Notes: generated by a model not told the origin, from the sequence alone. A stretch of DNA of 64,000 nt from Conexibacter arvalis (GCF_014199525.1 NZ_JACHNU010000005.1:124001-188000); one strand, 5' to 3'; shown: positions 9,224 to 17,938, counted from the stretch's first letter. Numbers and translations are program-made.

Positions 9224-10393
9224 GTGCGAAGCAATTCCGTTCATTCGGCCGCTCGTCGGCTCGGCGGCGTCGTCGCCACCGCGACGACGATCGCCCTGCT
9301 GGCCGCCGGCTGCGGCTCGTCGGACGACGACGGCGCCAGCACGACGCCGGCCGGCAGCGGCGGCGGCGCGACGTCGGCCGGCCTCGACGAGGCCCGCACC
9401 CCGACGCCGAACGCCTACGAGGGCCCGACCGACCCGGTCAGAAAGCCGGCGAGGCTGACGATCGGCATCGTCACCTGCTCGTCGCAGCTGTCGGGCTGCG
9501 TGTCGGCCGCCGACGGCATCGAGGAGGCCGCCAGAGCGGCCGGCTTCACCCCGCGCATGTACGACGGCGGCGGCACGCCGCAGAAGCAGAACGCGGCGAT
9601 CCTCGACGCGATCTCGGCCGGCGCCGACGTCGTCGCCACGACCGCGATCGACCCCAACCTCGTGCAGCAGGGGCTGCGCGCCGCCAGAAGAGCCGGCGTG
9701 CTCGTCGTCTCGGGCTCCAACGGCATCGACTCCCCGAACCCGGTGAGAGAGCCGGAGGCCGGCAAGCTCGGCTACGCCTTCGACGTCGCGCCCGACTACG
9801 CCGAGCTGGGCCGCAAGGCGGCCGCGTGGATCATCGGCGACTCCGACGGCAAGGCCAACGTCGGCCTCTTCTCCGACCGCCAGTTCCCGTCGGTGATCGC
9901 CTTCGAGGAGGGCCTGCTGGAGGGCCTCGAGCAGTGCGGCGACTGCACGGTCTCCGAGCCGCAGACCTTCAACGGCACGCAGGTCGGCACGACGCTCGGC
10001 AACCAGACGACCGGCTTCCTGCGCTCCAACCCCGACGTCGACTACGTCTTCTCGCCCTACGACCCGGCGGCGGCCGCGCAGGTCACCGCGATCGCGCAGG
10101 CGGGGATGGCCAACAGAGTCAAGATCGTCGGCGTCCTCGGCTCCCAGCAGAACCTCGAGTTCATCCGCCAGGGCCAGGTGCAGGCCGCCGACGCCGCCTA
10201 CGACAACCGCTACATGGGCTACATGGTCGTCGACGGCATCATCCGGACGCTCGCGAGAGCACCGCTGTTCAGACCACACGGCGGCAACCTGCCGGGGGTC
10301 ATCCTCGACGAGACCAACCTGCCCGAGGCCGGCAGAGACTGGACGGCCGACTTCGACTACGTGTCGGAGTTCACCTCCCTCTGGAGAGGCTGA
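9224..10393 (+). CDS. Sugar-type ABC transporter substrate-binding lipoprotein (RbsB/Peripla_BP_4 type)
   Basis: This is the extracytoplasmic receptor of the importer, 389 residues. The start is GTG behind a strong AGGAGGGAG site at about 9210. A lipoprotein signal ends in LLAAGC with Cys30 as the lipidation site, followed by a Ser/Gly/Thr-rich tether. The two-lobed periplasmic-binding fold follows, with sugar-family blocks such as the DAISAGADVVATTAIDP region and the YVFSPYDPAAAAQ region. It precedes its ATPase and permease directly. The class usually binds pentoses, polyols or related compounds. The exact ligand is unknown. Confidence 0.86.
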   Translation: MRSNSVHSAARRLGGVVATATTIALLAAGCGSSDDDGASTTPAGSGGGATSAGLDEARTPTPNAYEGPTDPVRKPARLTIGIVTCSSQLSGCVSAADGIEEAARAAGFTPRMYDGGGTPQKQNAAILDAISAGADVVATTAIDPNLVQQGLRAARRAGVLVVSGSNGIDSPNPVREPEAGKLGYAFDVAPDYAELGRKAAAWIIGDSDGKANVGLFSDRQFPSVIAFEEGLLEGLEQCGDCTVSEPQTFNGTQVGTTLGNQTTGFLRSNPDVDYVFSPYDPAAAAQVTAIAQAGMANRVKIVGVLGSQQNLEFIRQGQVQAADAAYDNRYMGYMVVDGIIRTLARAPLFRPHGGNLPGVILDETNLPEAGRDWTADFDYVSEFTSLWRG

Positions 10394-10399
10394 CGGACC

Positions 10400-12019
10400 A
10401 TGCCGGTCGCCGTCCAGGGCATTCGCAAGGCGTTCCCGGGCACGCTGGCGCTCGACGGCGTCGACCTGACGGTCGGCGCCGGCGAGGTGCACGCGCTGCT
10501 GGGCGCCAACGGGAGCGGCAAGTCGACGCTCGTCAAGACGCTGACGGGCGTCTACCAGCCGGACGCGGGCACGATCGACGTCGGCGACCGGCAGCTGCGC
10601 GCGATCGGCTCGCCGACCGAGGCCGGCGAGCTCGGCATCGCGGTCGTCCACCAGGAGTCGCCGCTGGTCGACATGCTGACCGTCAGCGAGTGCGTCGCGC
10701 TCTTCCGCGGCTATCCGACGACGGGCGGCCGCGTGCGCTGGAAGCAGCTGCACTGCGAGACGGCGCAGCTGCTGGAGCGCTTCGACGTGCGCGTCGACCC
10801 GCGCGCGCTGGCCGGCCTGCTGTCGCCGGCCGAGCGCGCGCTCGTGACGCTCGCGATCGCGCTCGACCGCGTCAGCGCCGGCCTCCAGCTGCTCGTGCTC
10901 GACGAGGTCACCGCCGCGCTTCCCGAAGACCAGGCGCAGACCTACCTCGAGCGCGTCGGCGAGCTCGCGCGGGCCGGCACGCCGGTGCTGACCGTCACCC
11001 ACCGGCTCGGCGAGCTGCACGGGCTGGCGACGCACGTGACGGTGCTGCGCGACGGCCGCGTCGTCCACCAGGATCGCGCCGGCGCGGTCGACGACGAGGC
11101 GCTCGTGCGGCTGATGGTCGGCGGCGATCCGGCGGCCGCGGCGCAGGCCGCGCCGGCCGGGAAGGCGGGCGACGGAGCCGGGGAGGCCGGCGCGACCGAC
11201 GTCCCGACCGCGACGGCCGCCGGGGTCCCGACCGCGACGGCCGCCGGCGGCGCGCGCCCGGCGGCCGGCGAGGGGGCGCGGCTGTGGACCGGCCGGCGCG
11301 GGCGCGGCGGCGAGCGGGTGCTCGCCGTGCGCGCGCTCGCCGGCGAGGTCGTGCGCGACGCCAGCTTCGAGCTGCGCGCCGGCGAGATCGTCGGCGTCGG
11401 CGGCCTCGCGGAGGCCGGCGTCGCCGAGCTGCCGCAGCTGCTGTCGGGCGCCGCGCGGCGCACCGGCGGCTCGATCGAGGTCGACGGGCGGCCGCTGCCG
11501 CCCGGCCCCGACCCGCGCGCGGCGATCGACGCCGGGCTGGCGCTGCTGCCGGCCGACCGGCTGCGCTCGGGCGGCGTCGCCTCGCTGCCGGTGCGCGAGA
11601 ACGTCGTGCTGCCCGACGCCGGCCGCTACTGGCACCGCCGCCGCGCCGAGCGCACCGCCCTGCGGCACGTGATCGAGGACCTCGACGTGCGCCCGCCGTC
11701 GGCCGACGCGCTGTTCGGCGCGCTCTCGGGCGGCAACCAGCAGAAGATCCTGCTGGCCAAGTGGCTGCTCGTCGGTCCGTCGGTGCTCGTGCTCGACGAC
11801 CCGACCCAGGGCGTCGACCCCGGGGCGCGCGCGACGATCTTCTCCCTCCTGCGCGCCGCCGCCGCGGAGGGCCTCGCAGTCCTGCTGTTCTCGACCGAGC
11901 TGGAGCAGCTCGTCTCGATGTGCTCGCGCGTCCTCGTCCTGCGGGACGGGACGGTCGCCAAGCAGCTGTCGGGCGACGAGCTGACCCGCGAAACCGTCTC
12001 GAAGTGGTGCTACGCATGA
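10400..12019 (+). CDS. Sugar ABC transporter ATP-binding protein with two ATPase domains (RbsA type)
   Basis: This is a 539-residue double-domain ATPase. Domain 1 has Walker A GANGSGKST (35-43) and Walker B LLVLDE, but its signature reads LSPAE instead of LSGGE. Domain 2 has the usual degenerate P-loop (GVGGLAEAGV) with an intact LSGGNQQK signature near residue 444 and a VLVLDDP Walker B. This pattern is normal for RbsA/XylG/MglA proteins. The linker between domains is long and rich in Ala, Pro and Thr, and contains a tandem 24-bp duplication (11201-11248). The stop overlaps the permease start. Confidence 0.87.
   Translation: MPVAVQGIRKAFPGTLALDGVDLTVGAGEVHALLGANGSGKSTLVKTLTGVYQPDAGTIDVGDRQLRAIGSPTEAGELGIAVVHQESPLVDMLTVSECVALFRGYPTTGGRVRWKQLHCETAQLLERFDVRVDPRALAGLLSPAERALVTLAIALDRVSAGLQLLVLDEVTAALPEDQAQTYLERVGELARAGTPVLTVTHRLGELHGLATHVTVLRDGRVVHQDRAGAVDDEALVRLMVGGDPAAAAQAAPAGKAGDGAGEAGATDVPTATAAGVPTATAAGGARPAAGEGARLWTGRRGRGGERVLAVRALAGEVVRDASFELRAGEIVGVGGLAEAGVAELPQLLSGAARRTGGSIEVDGRPLPPGPDPRAAIDAGLALLPADRLRSGGVASLPVRENVVLPDAGRYWHRRRAERTALRHVIEDLDVRPPSADALFGALSGGNQQKILLAKWLLVGPSVLVLDDPTQGVDPGARATIFSLLRAAAAEGLAVLLFSTELEQLVSMCSRVLVLRDGTVAKQLSGDELTRETVSKWCYA
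11201..11248. repeat. Tandem 24-bp duplication in the ATPase linker
   Basis: Two copies of a 24-bp unit (11201-11224 and 11225-11248) differ only at the last base. They encode VPTATAAG twice, in frame, within the inter-domain linker. This looks like replication slippage tolerated in a flexible segment. Confidence 0.85.
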
Positions 12020-13059
12020 ACTCAACGAAGAGCCACGCCCCCGCCGCCGCGGGCGACGCCCCGGCGGCTGCGGCGCCCGCGGCCCTCGGCGCGCGCCGGG
12101 CGCCGTCGCCGCGCTCGATCGCGACGACGATCTTCAGCAGATACGCGACCGTGCTGCTGCTGATCGTGCTGATCGTCGTCTTCAGCCTGGCGACCGACAA
12201 GTTCCTCACGACGCAGAACTGGCAGAACCTGATCGTCACCCAGGCGGTCGTCGCCTGCCTGGCGCTGGCGGCGATCCTGCCGCTGGTGGCGGGCGAGTTC
12301 GACCTCTCGCTCGGCTACCTCGTCGGCGCGCTGGCGATGCTCGGCGCCTACCTCGCCAAGCACGGAGCCGGCATCGTGGCGATCGTCGCCGCGATGCTCG
12401 CCGCCGGTCTGCTGATGGGCCTCTTCAACGGCATGCTGACCGTCTGGTTCAAGATCAGCTCGTTCATCGCGACGCTCGGCGTCGGCATCCTGCTGTCGGG
12501 CGTGACGCTCGGCCTCTCCGACGGCGAGGTGCTGTTCTCCGGCATCCCGACGACCCTGACCGACCTTGGCTCCGGCTCGTTCCTCGGCATCGGCACGACC
12601 GTCTGGCTGGCGCTGCTGCTCGCCGCGATCCTGCTGTACGTGCTCGAGCACACGCCGTTCGGCCGCCGCCTCTACGCGGTCGGCGGCTCCGAGCGCGTCG
12701 CCTTCCTCGCCGGCGTGCGGACCGGGCGCGTGAAGATGATCGCCTTCGGCGGCGCCGGCCTGCTCGTCGCCGTCGGCGCGATCTTCTCGCTCGCCCAGAG
12801 CGGCGCGGCCAACCCCGGCTTCGGCGCCGACCTGCTGCTGCCCGCCTACGCGGCCGCCTTCCTCGGCGTCACGACCTACCGCCCGGGCTACTACAACGTG
12901 CCCGGCACGATCGTCGCGATCATCCTGCTGGCGGTCGGCTTCAACGGCCTCAACCTGCTCGGCGCGCCCTTCTGGGTCCAGCCGATCTTCAACGGCGCGG
13001 TCCTGCTGATCGCGGTCATCACGGCGCGCGCAGAGTCGCGCGCGGTCAAGGTCGGGTAG
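12016..13059 (+). CDS. Sugar ABC transporter permease (RbsC type)
   Basis: This 347-residue membrane protein has an Ala/Pro-rich cytoplasmic N-terminus of about 40 residues, then eight to ten hydrophobic segments. The conserved LPLVAGEFDLSLG stretch (about residues 90-105) is the BPD_transp_2 hallmark in which RbsC, XylH and AraH have a G-x-DLS motif. ATG at 12016 overlaps the ATPase stop, giving strict order RbsB-RbsA-RbsC. It should form the pore for the ligand of the binding protein. Confidence 0.87.
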   Translation: MNSTKSHAPAAAGDAPAAAAPAALGARRAPSPRSIATTIFSRYATVLLLIVLIVVFSLATDKFLTTQNWQNLIVTQAVVACLALAAILPLVAGEFDLSLGYLVGALAMLGAYLAKHGAGIVAIVAAMLAAGLLMGLFNGMLTVWFKISSFIATLGVGILLSGVTLGLSDGEVLFSGIPTTLTDLGSGSFLGIGTTVWLALLLAAILLYVLEHTPFGRRLYAVGGSERVAFLAGVRTGRVKMIAFGGAGLLVAVGAIFSLAQSGAANPGFGADLLLPAYAAAFLGVTTYRPGYYNVPGTIVAIILLAVGFNGLNLLGAPFWVQPIFNGAVLLIAVITARAESRAVKVG

Positions 13060-13061
13060 AC

Positions 13062-13793
13062 GTGGCCGGCACGACCTCGATCGACGCGATCGCCGCGGCG
13101 TTCGCCGGCAGCCGCCTCGTCGACCTGACGCGGCGGCTGGAGCCGGGGATCCCGTCGTATCCGACCCATCCCAAGTACCACCAGATGCCGTGGCCGGCGA
13201 TGGGCGACCCGGCCGAGATGAATCAGCTCGTGCTCGGCGAGCACACCGGCACCCACGTCGACGCGCCCTCGCACTTCGTCGCCGAGGGCGACCCGGCCCG
13301 GCGCCACATCGACGAGCTCGCGCTGGAGGGCTTCATGGGCCGCGCGGTGACGATGCGCTTCGGTCCATTCAAGCCGACCGACGCGATGGTCACGCGCGCC
13401 GAGATCGAGGCGTGGGAGGCCGAGCACGTCGCGGTCCGCGCCGGCGACATCGTGCTCGTCGACTTCCAGTGGGAGGGGCGCTGGCGGCGCGTGCCGGAGG
13501 GCTTCGACTTCCTCGACCGCTGGCCGGGCCTCTCACGCGACGCCGCCGAGCTGCTGCGCGACCGCGGCGTCAAGGCCGTCGGGACCGATTGCGTCAGCCT
13601 CGATCCGGGCAACGGCGGGGAAGGCCTCGCCGCGCACTACACGCTGCTGGCGGCGGGCGTCCTGATCATGGAGAACGTCGCCAACATGGCGCAGCTGCCC
13701 GACGAGAGCTACCTGATCGCGCTGCCGCTGCCGATCGCCAACGGCACCGGCTCGCCGGTGCGGGCCGTGGCGCTGGTGCCGGACGCCTCGTGA
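13062..13793 (+). CDS. Second cyclase family metal-dependent hydrolase
   Basis: This 243-residue protein carries the metal motif HTGTHVDAPSHF (61-72), the canonical HxGTHxDxPxH form of kynurenine formamidase-like cyclases. The C-terminal TDCVSLDPGN and LPIANGTGSPVRAVAL blocks also fit. The start is GTG, 2 bp after the permease stop. The stop overlaps the kinase start (GTGA). It has the more canonical motif and family length of the two cyclases here. A ring-opening hydrolysis of a lactone or cyclic amide is the most natural guess, as inference. Confidence 0.82.
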   Translation: MAGTTSIDAIAAAFAGSRLVDLTRRLEPGIPSYPTHPKYHQMPWPAMGDPAEMNQLVLGEHTGTHVDAPSHFVAEGDPARRHIDELALEGFMGRAVTMRFGPFKPTDAMVTRAEIEAWEAEHVAVRAGDIVLVDFQWEGRWRRVPEGFDFLDRWPGLSRDAAELLRDRGVKAVGTDCVSLDPGNGGEGLAAHYTLLAAGVLIMENVANMAQLPDESYLIALPLPIANGTGSPVRAVALVPDAS

Positions 13794-15268
13794 GCGGTCC
13801 GGTGGGGGCGGGCGCCGCAACGCCCGCCGTGATCGCCGTCGACGCCGGCAGCTCGCGGCTGCGGGTCTCGCTCGTCGCGCTGGAGGACGGCGCCGTGCTC
13901 GCCTCCGAGGCGGTGCCGACGCGCTCGGCCGACGGGGAGCTCGACGCCGACGCCGCCTGGCGCGACCTGGTCGGCCTGCTCGGCGTGCTCGACCGCGCCG
14001 GCGCCGACGTGCAGGCGCTCGGCGTCGCCGCCCAGCTCGGCACCGTGCTCGTCGACGAGCGCGGCGTGCCGGTGCGCCCGGCGATGCTGTGGGGCGACGT
14101 GCGCGCCGTGGCGGAGGCGCGGGAGCTGGAGGAGCTGCTCGACGACGAGCTGCGCGCCGCGATCGGCCGCCGGCCGACCGCCGAGCTGCCCGTCGCCAAG
14201 CTGCGGCGCCTCGCCGTGCGCGAGCCGGAGGCGCTGGCGCGGGCGCGCTGGGCGCTCTCGTTCAAGGACGCGCTCGTCCACCGGCTCACCGGCCGGGCGG
14301 TCTCCGACGCGGCGCACGCCTCCTACAGCGGCCTCTTCGACGTGCGGGCGCGCGCGTGGGCGCCGGCGGTCGCCGCGGCGGCCGGGGTCGACCCGGCGCT
14401 GCTGCCCCCGACCGCGCCCGGCGCGGCCGTCGCCGGCGGCCTCGACGCCGAGGTCGCGCGCGCGACCGGCCTCGCTGCCGGGCTGCCGGTCGCCGTCGGC
14501 GGTCCGGACGGGACGCTCGGCGCGCTCGGGGCCGGCGCCGCGCGCGCCGGCGTGACCGTCGACGTCGCCGGCACGACCGACGTGCTGCTGCACACGCTCG
14601 ACCGCCCGCTCGCCGACCCGGCGCGCGCGGTCGTGCTCAACGCGCACGTCGTCGAGGGGCTGTGGACGGTCGGCGGCCCGACCGGCCCGACCGGCGGCGC
14701 GGTCGAGTGGACGGCGCGGCTGCTCGGCTACGACGACGCCGCCGCGGCGCACGCCGCGCTCGGCGCGGCGGCCGAGGCGGTCGCGCCCGCGGCGGCGCCG
14801 CTGTTCGTCACCTCGCTGGCGGGGAGCCGCTTCCCGACGTGGCGGACCGAGGACACCGGCCTGCTCGCCGGCATGCGCTTCGAGCACGGCCCGGCCCACG
14901 TGCTGCGCGCCGCTCAGGAGGGCGCCGCGCAGACGGTCGGCGCCGGCATCGACGCGCTGCGCGAGCTGGGCGTCGAGATCGGCGAGGTCGTCGTCGTCGG
15001 CGGCGCCGCGGCGCGTCCGGCGACCCTGCAGCTGCGCAGCGACGCCTGGGGCCTGCCCGTCGTCGGCCTCGCCAACCGCGAGGCGACGACGGTCGGCGCC
15101 GCCATGCTCGCGGCGGTCGCGGCCGGCCGGTTCGCGACGCTCGCGCAGGCCGCCGACGCGCTCGTGCGGCGCGCGGGGCGCCACACGCCGCGGCCGGAGA
15201 CGGCGGCGGCCTGCGAGGCGGCGCGGCTGCGCTGGCGCGACGTGCAGCGCCGCCACTTCGGACCATGA
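13790..15268 (+). CDS. FGGY family carbohydrate kinase
   Basis: This is a 492-residue ATP-dependent sugar or polyol kinase with the actin-like two-domain fold. The N-terminal phosphate loop DAGSSRLR starts at residue 18, the GGPDGTLGALGAGAA region is the hinge, and DVAGTTDVL is the second phosphate-binding segment. The C-terminal VVVGGAAARPATLQLRSDAW matches the family adenosine motif. GTG at 13790 overlaps the upstream stop. A kinase of this type beside an RbsBAC importer implies that a sugar, polyol or keto-sugar is phosphorylated after uptake. The exact substrate is not evident. Confidence 0.85.
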   Translation: MSGPVGAGAATPAVIAVDAGSSRLRVSLVALEDGAVLASEAVPTRSADGELDADAAWRDLVGLLGVLDRAGADVQALGVAAQLGTVLVDERGVPVRPAMLWGDVRAVAEARELEELLDDELRAAIGRRPTAELPVAKLRRLAVREPEALARARWALSFKDALVHRLTGRAVSDAAHASYSGLFDVRARAWAPAVAAAAGVDPALLPPTAPGAAVAGGLDAEVARATGLAAGLPVAVGGPDGTLGALGAGAARAGVTVDVAGTTDVLLHTLDRPLADPARAVVLNAHVVEGLWTVGGPTGPTGGAVEWTARLLGYDDAAAAHAALGAAAEAVAPAAAPLFVTSLAGSRFPTWRTEDTGLLAGMRFEHGPAHVLRAAQEGAAQTVGAGIDALRELGVEIGEVVVVGGAAARPATLQLRSDAWGLPVVGLANREATTVGAAMLAAVAAGRFATLAQAADALVRRAGRHTPRPETAAACEAARLRWRDVQRRHFGP

Positions 15269-15297
15269 GAGCTGAGACGAGCAGCGAGGAGAGAGCA

Positions 15298-16302
15298 GTG
15301 ACGATCGGACGGAACCTGACCGATCCCTCGCGCGCACTGGCGCGCGTCGAGCTCGAGGCGGGCCTGAAGGAGCCCGTCTACGAGCAGATCGAGATCCCGG
15401 AGGCGTTCGGCCCCGTCGACGTGCTCGTCGACGACCTCAAGATCAAGCGCTTCGCCTTCGTCGCCGACGACTTCGGCGACTGGTACCTGAACGACAGCCC
15501 GTGGGGAACGCGGATCGGCCAGCCCGGCCTGCTGGCAAACGACCTGCTGCAGCTGTTCACGACGCGGTACGCGCCGAGCAGGGTCGTCGGCCTGCACACG
15601 GTCGAGGAGCTGTGGTGGGAGCAGCCGGTCCGGCTCGGCCAGGTCGTGCGGCTGAGCGGCCGCTACACCGACCGCTACGAGCAGCGCGGCCAGGGGTCGG
15701 TCGTGATGGAGGCCGAGGCCCGCGACCTCGACGGCACGGTGCTGATCAGGCATCGCGGCGTCGAGATCATGCGGACGGTGCCGGGCGAGGTCGGCGGCCG
15801 CGGCAGCACCGGCGGGGGCGGCGGCGCGGCCGACCGCCGCATCACCGGCGAGGTCGACCCGTCGCTGCCGCCGGTCGAGCGGCTCGGCGCCGACGCCGTC
15901 GCCGGGCAGGGCCTCGCGCCGCTGGCCAAGGAGGTCACGTTCGAGCAGATGGCCGTCTTCTCGCGGCTCGGCGAGTTCGTGCGCAACATCCACAACGACC
16001 TCGAGAAGGCGCGCGAGGAGGCGCAGCTCGACGTGCCGATCGTCCAGGGCCAGCAGCAGGTCTGCTACCTCGCCGAGCGGGCGGTGCGCGCGCTCGGCGC
16101 CGGCTGGTTCACGACCGGCCACCTGAAGGCGAAGTTCCTGCGCCCGGTGCGCGCCTTCGAGACGATCGAGGTCGCCGGCGTCGTGCGCGACGTCGCCCGC
16201 ACCGACCGCGGCGCGCGCGTCGACCTCGACCTCTGGATCCGCGACGCGGAGGGCAGGCTCGTCACGGTCGCGTGGGCCGACGGCGAGCTGCTGGGCGCCT
16301 GA
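15298..16302 (+). CDS. Double-hotdog MaoC-like protein
   Basis: This 334-residue protein has two hotdog-like halves, roughly 30-150 and 190-330, joined by a Gly-rich linker (RGSTGGGGGAA). The halves resemble FAS1-type dehydratase/MaoC domains, which hydrate or dehydrate acyl-CoA thioesters. It is the last gene of the catabolic unit. Two starts are possible: ATG 15265, which overlaps the kinase stop, or GTG 15298, which follows AGGAG with a 6-nt gap. The latter is preferred for its ribosome site. An acyl-CoA (de)hydratase role fits the CoA transferase upstream, but no clear catalytic Asp/His pair was identified. Confidence 0.72.
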   Translation: MTIGRNLTDPSRALARVELEAGLKEPVYEQIEIPEAFGPVDVLVDDLKIKRFAFVADDFGDWYLNDSPWGTRIGQPGLLANDLLQLFTTRYAPSRVVGLHTVEELWWEQPVRLGQVVRLSGRYTDRYEQRGQGSVVMEAEARDLDGTVLIRHRGVEIMRTVPGEVGGRGSTGGGGGAADRRITGEVDPSLPPVERLGADAVAGQGLAPLAKEVTFEQMAVFSRLGEFVRNIHNDLEKAREEAQLDVPIVQGQQQVCYLAERAVRALGAGWFTTGHLKAKFLRPVRAFETIEVAGVVRDVARTDRGARVDLDLWIRDAEGRLVTVAWADGELLGA

Positions 16303-16321
16303 GCGGACGGCGGCGCGCGGC

Positions 16322-16357
16322 CGGGCGCCGGCGGGCGCGACGCGCGCCGGCGCGCCC
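16322..16357 (+). terminator. Imperfect GC hairpin ending the catabolic unit
   Basis: A GC-only imperfect dyad (GGGCGCCGGCG paired with CGCCGGCGCGCCC) lies about 20 bp after the double-hotdog gene. It is the only terminator-like structure before the sigma-factor promoter. Confidence 0.45.
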
Positions 16358-16420
16358 CCGGGCGGTGTCAGCGCGCTCGGCGGGCGTCGCCGCGGACTTC
16401 ACGCCGCCGGCGCGAGCCCC

Positions 16421-16426
16421 TAGCAT
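16421..16426 (+). promoter_or_regulatory. -10 box TAGCAT of the ECF sigma gene
   Basis: TAGCAT ends 7 nt before the ATG at 16434, the usual leaderless spacing in this window. The in-frame ATG at 16425 overlaps the box and is therefore rejected. Confidence 0.5.
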
Positions 16427-16433
16427 GGGCCAG

Positions 16434-17432
16434 ATGGAGGGAACCGTCGCCCACATCAGCGCCGACTTCGGCGCGCTCGAGCGCCACCGCCGCGAGCTGA
16501 CGGCGTACTGCTACCGGATGCTCGGCTCGCCGTTCGAGGCCGAGGACGCGGTCCAGGAGACGCTGCTGCGGGCGTGGAGAGCGCTCGACCGCTTCGAGGG
16601 CCGCTCGGCGGTCCGCTCGTGGCTCTACCGGATCGCGACCAACGTCTGCCTCGACATGCTCGACGGCCGCAAGCGCCGTGCGCTGCCGATGGACCTTGGC
16701 CCGGCGCGCGATCCCGGCGGCCCGGTCGGCGGCACGCGCGCCGCGATCGAGTGGGTCGAGCCGGCCCCCGACGAGCTGCTCGTCGCGCCCGACGGCGACC
16801 CGGCCGAGGTCGCGGAGGCGCGCGAGACGATCCGGCTCGCCTTCGTCGCCGCGCTCCAGCACCTGCCGCCGCGCCAGCGCGCCGTGCTGATCCTCTGCGA
16901 GGTGCTGCGCTGGAAGGCGGCCGAGGCGGCCGAGCTGCTCGACACGAGCGTCGCGTCGGTCAACAGCGCGCTGCAGCGGGCGCGCGCGACGCTGGAGCAG
17001 AGCGACCTGAACGCCGTCAGCTCCCCGCGGCCAACCGAGCTGGGCGACGAGGAGAGAGCGCTGCTGGCCCGCTACGTCGAGGCGTTCGAGGGCTACGACA
17101 TGGAGGCGCTCGCGTCGCTGATCCAGGAGGACGCGGAGCAGTCGATGCCGCCGTACGAGCTGTGGCTGAGCGGCCGCGACGACATCCTGCGCTGGTGGAA
17201 CGGCCCCGGCATCGGCTGCAAGGGCTCGCGCGTGATCCCGACGATCGCCGCCAACGGCGCGCCGGCCTTCGGCCAGTACCGCGTCAGCCAGAGCGGCAGC
17301 GGCCACGACCCGTGGGCGCTGCAGGTGCTGGAGCTCGACGCCGGCAGGATCGTCGGCTTCACCTTCTTCCTCGACACCGACGCGGTCTTCCCGCTGTTCG
17401 GGCTGCCGGCGCACCTGCCGCCGGGCTCCTGA
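16434..17432 (+). CDS. ECF RNA polymerase sigma factor with C-terminal SnoaL-like domain
   Basis: This 332-residue sigma-70 family factor has region 2 at about residues 15-85 (YCYRMLGSPFEAEDAVQETLLRAWR, then SWLYRIATNVCLDML). Region 4 is at about 140-195 (LPPRQRAVLILCEVLRWKAAEAAELL). A long C-terminal NTF2/SnoaL-like domain follows (about 205-325). Such tails occur in several actinobacterial ECF groups and tune sigma activity in place of a separate anti-sigma factor. No anti-sigma gene is adjacent on the same strand; the STAS protein downstream is convergent. Target promoters are unknown. Confidence 0.85.
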   Translation: MEGTVAHISADFGALERHRRELTAYCYRMLGSPFEAEDAVQETLLRAWRALDRFEGRSAVRSWLYRIATNVCLDMLDGRKRRALPMDLGPARDPGGPVGGTRAAIEWVEPAPDELLVAPDGDPAEVAEARETIRLAFVAALQHLPPRQRAVLILCEVLRWKAAEAAELLDTSVASVNSALQRARATLEQSDLNAVSSPRPTELGDEERALLARYVEAFEGYDMEALASLIQEDAEQSMPPYELWLSGRDDILRWWNGPGIGCKGSRVIPTIAANGAPAFGQYRVSQSGSGHDPWALQVLELDAGRIVGFTFFLDTDAVFPLFGLPAHLPPGS

Positions 17433-17472
17433 CCGGCAGCGCCGACGCGCGGCCGCACGCCGCGCGCCGGCG

Positions 17473-17763
17473 TCACTCCAGCAGCACGTCGCGCAAGCCC
17501 ATGAACGCGACCAGCTCGCGCAGCGGCGCAGAGGCGTTGCAGAGGCGGACGGTGCAGCCGTTGCGGCGCGCGGCGAGCTGCATCCGCGCGAGCGCGTCGA
17601 CGGCGACGGCGTCGGCGCGGACGCCGCCGACGTCGCAGAGGACCAGCTCGGGCTGCGAGGCGGTGACCGCCGCGCAGAAGCGCTCGTACAGCGAGGGCAG
17701 ATCGGCGCGCTCCAGCGGCCCCCGGATCGCGAAGGAGATCGTCCTCGGCAGCGTGTCGGTCAT
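17473..17763 (-). CDS. STAS domain protein (anti-sigma factor antagonist-like)
   Basis: This is a 96-residue single-domain STAS protein. The pattern LVLCDVGGVRADAVAVDALARMQ matches the strand-helix core, where anti-sigma antagonists carry a phosphorylatable Ser/Thr just before the helix. Here that position appears to be Ala or Gly (GVRADAVAV), so regulation by phosphorylation is doubtful. It is convergent with the ECF sigma gene, 40 bp apart. The link to that sigma factor is suggestive only, since STAS antagonists usually serve SigB/F-type systems. Confidence 0.7.
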   Translation of the reverse strand: MTDTLPRTISFAIRGPLERADLPSLYERFCAAVTASQPELVLCDVGGVRADAVAVDALARMQLAARRNGCTVRLCNASAPLRELVAFMGLRDVLLE

Positions 17764-17873
17764 CGACGGTAGGACGGCCGCCGCGGGTGGAAGTCATCGG
17801 TCGGGCTGGCGCGTCGCCGGTCGCGCCGTCGCCCGCGCTTGCGCTTTCATCGCCCGACCGATGAGTCGCGGGG

Positions 17874-17894
17874 GCTCCCTTCGTTGAAGGGAGC
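17874..17894 (+). other. Hairpin in the 5' leader of the VOC gene
   Basis: A perfect 9-bp stem (GCTCCCTTC, 17874-17882, with GAAGGGAGC, 17886-17894) closes a 3-nt loop, about 45 bp before the VOC start codon and 29 bp before its ribosome site. A 9-codon frame (ATG 17861 to TGA 17887, MSRGGSLR) ends inside the hairpin. It may be a leader structure; no function can be assigned. Confidence 0.4.
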
Positions 17895-17938
17895 AGGAGG
17901 CCGGGCAGCCGGCCAGAACGACAGAAGGAGGCAGCACC

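Noticed and set aside
14502-14509. GTCCGGAC inside the FGGY kinase gene
   Set aside because: It matches the core of the regional palindrome but lies in coding sequence with no promoter signal; the 8-bp core is expected a few times by chance.
17473-17763. STAS protein as direct partner of the ECF sigma factor
   Set aside because: It is convergent, lacks a clear phosphorylatable residue, and ECF factors are not normally controlled by STAS antagonists; kept only as a neighbour.
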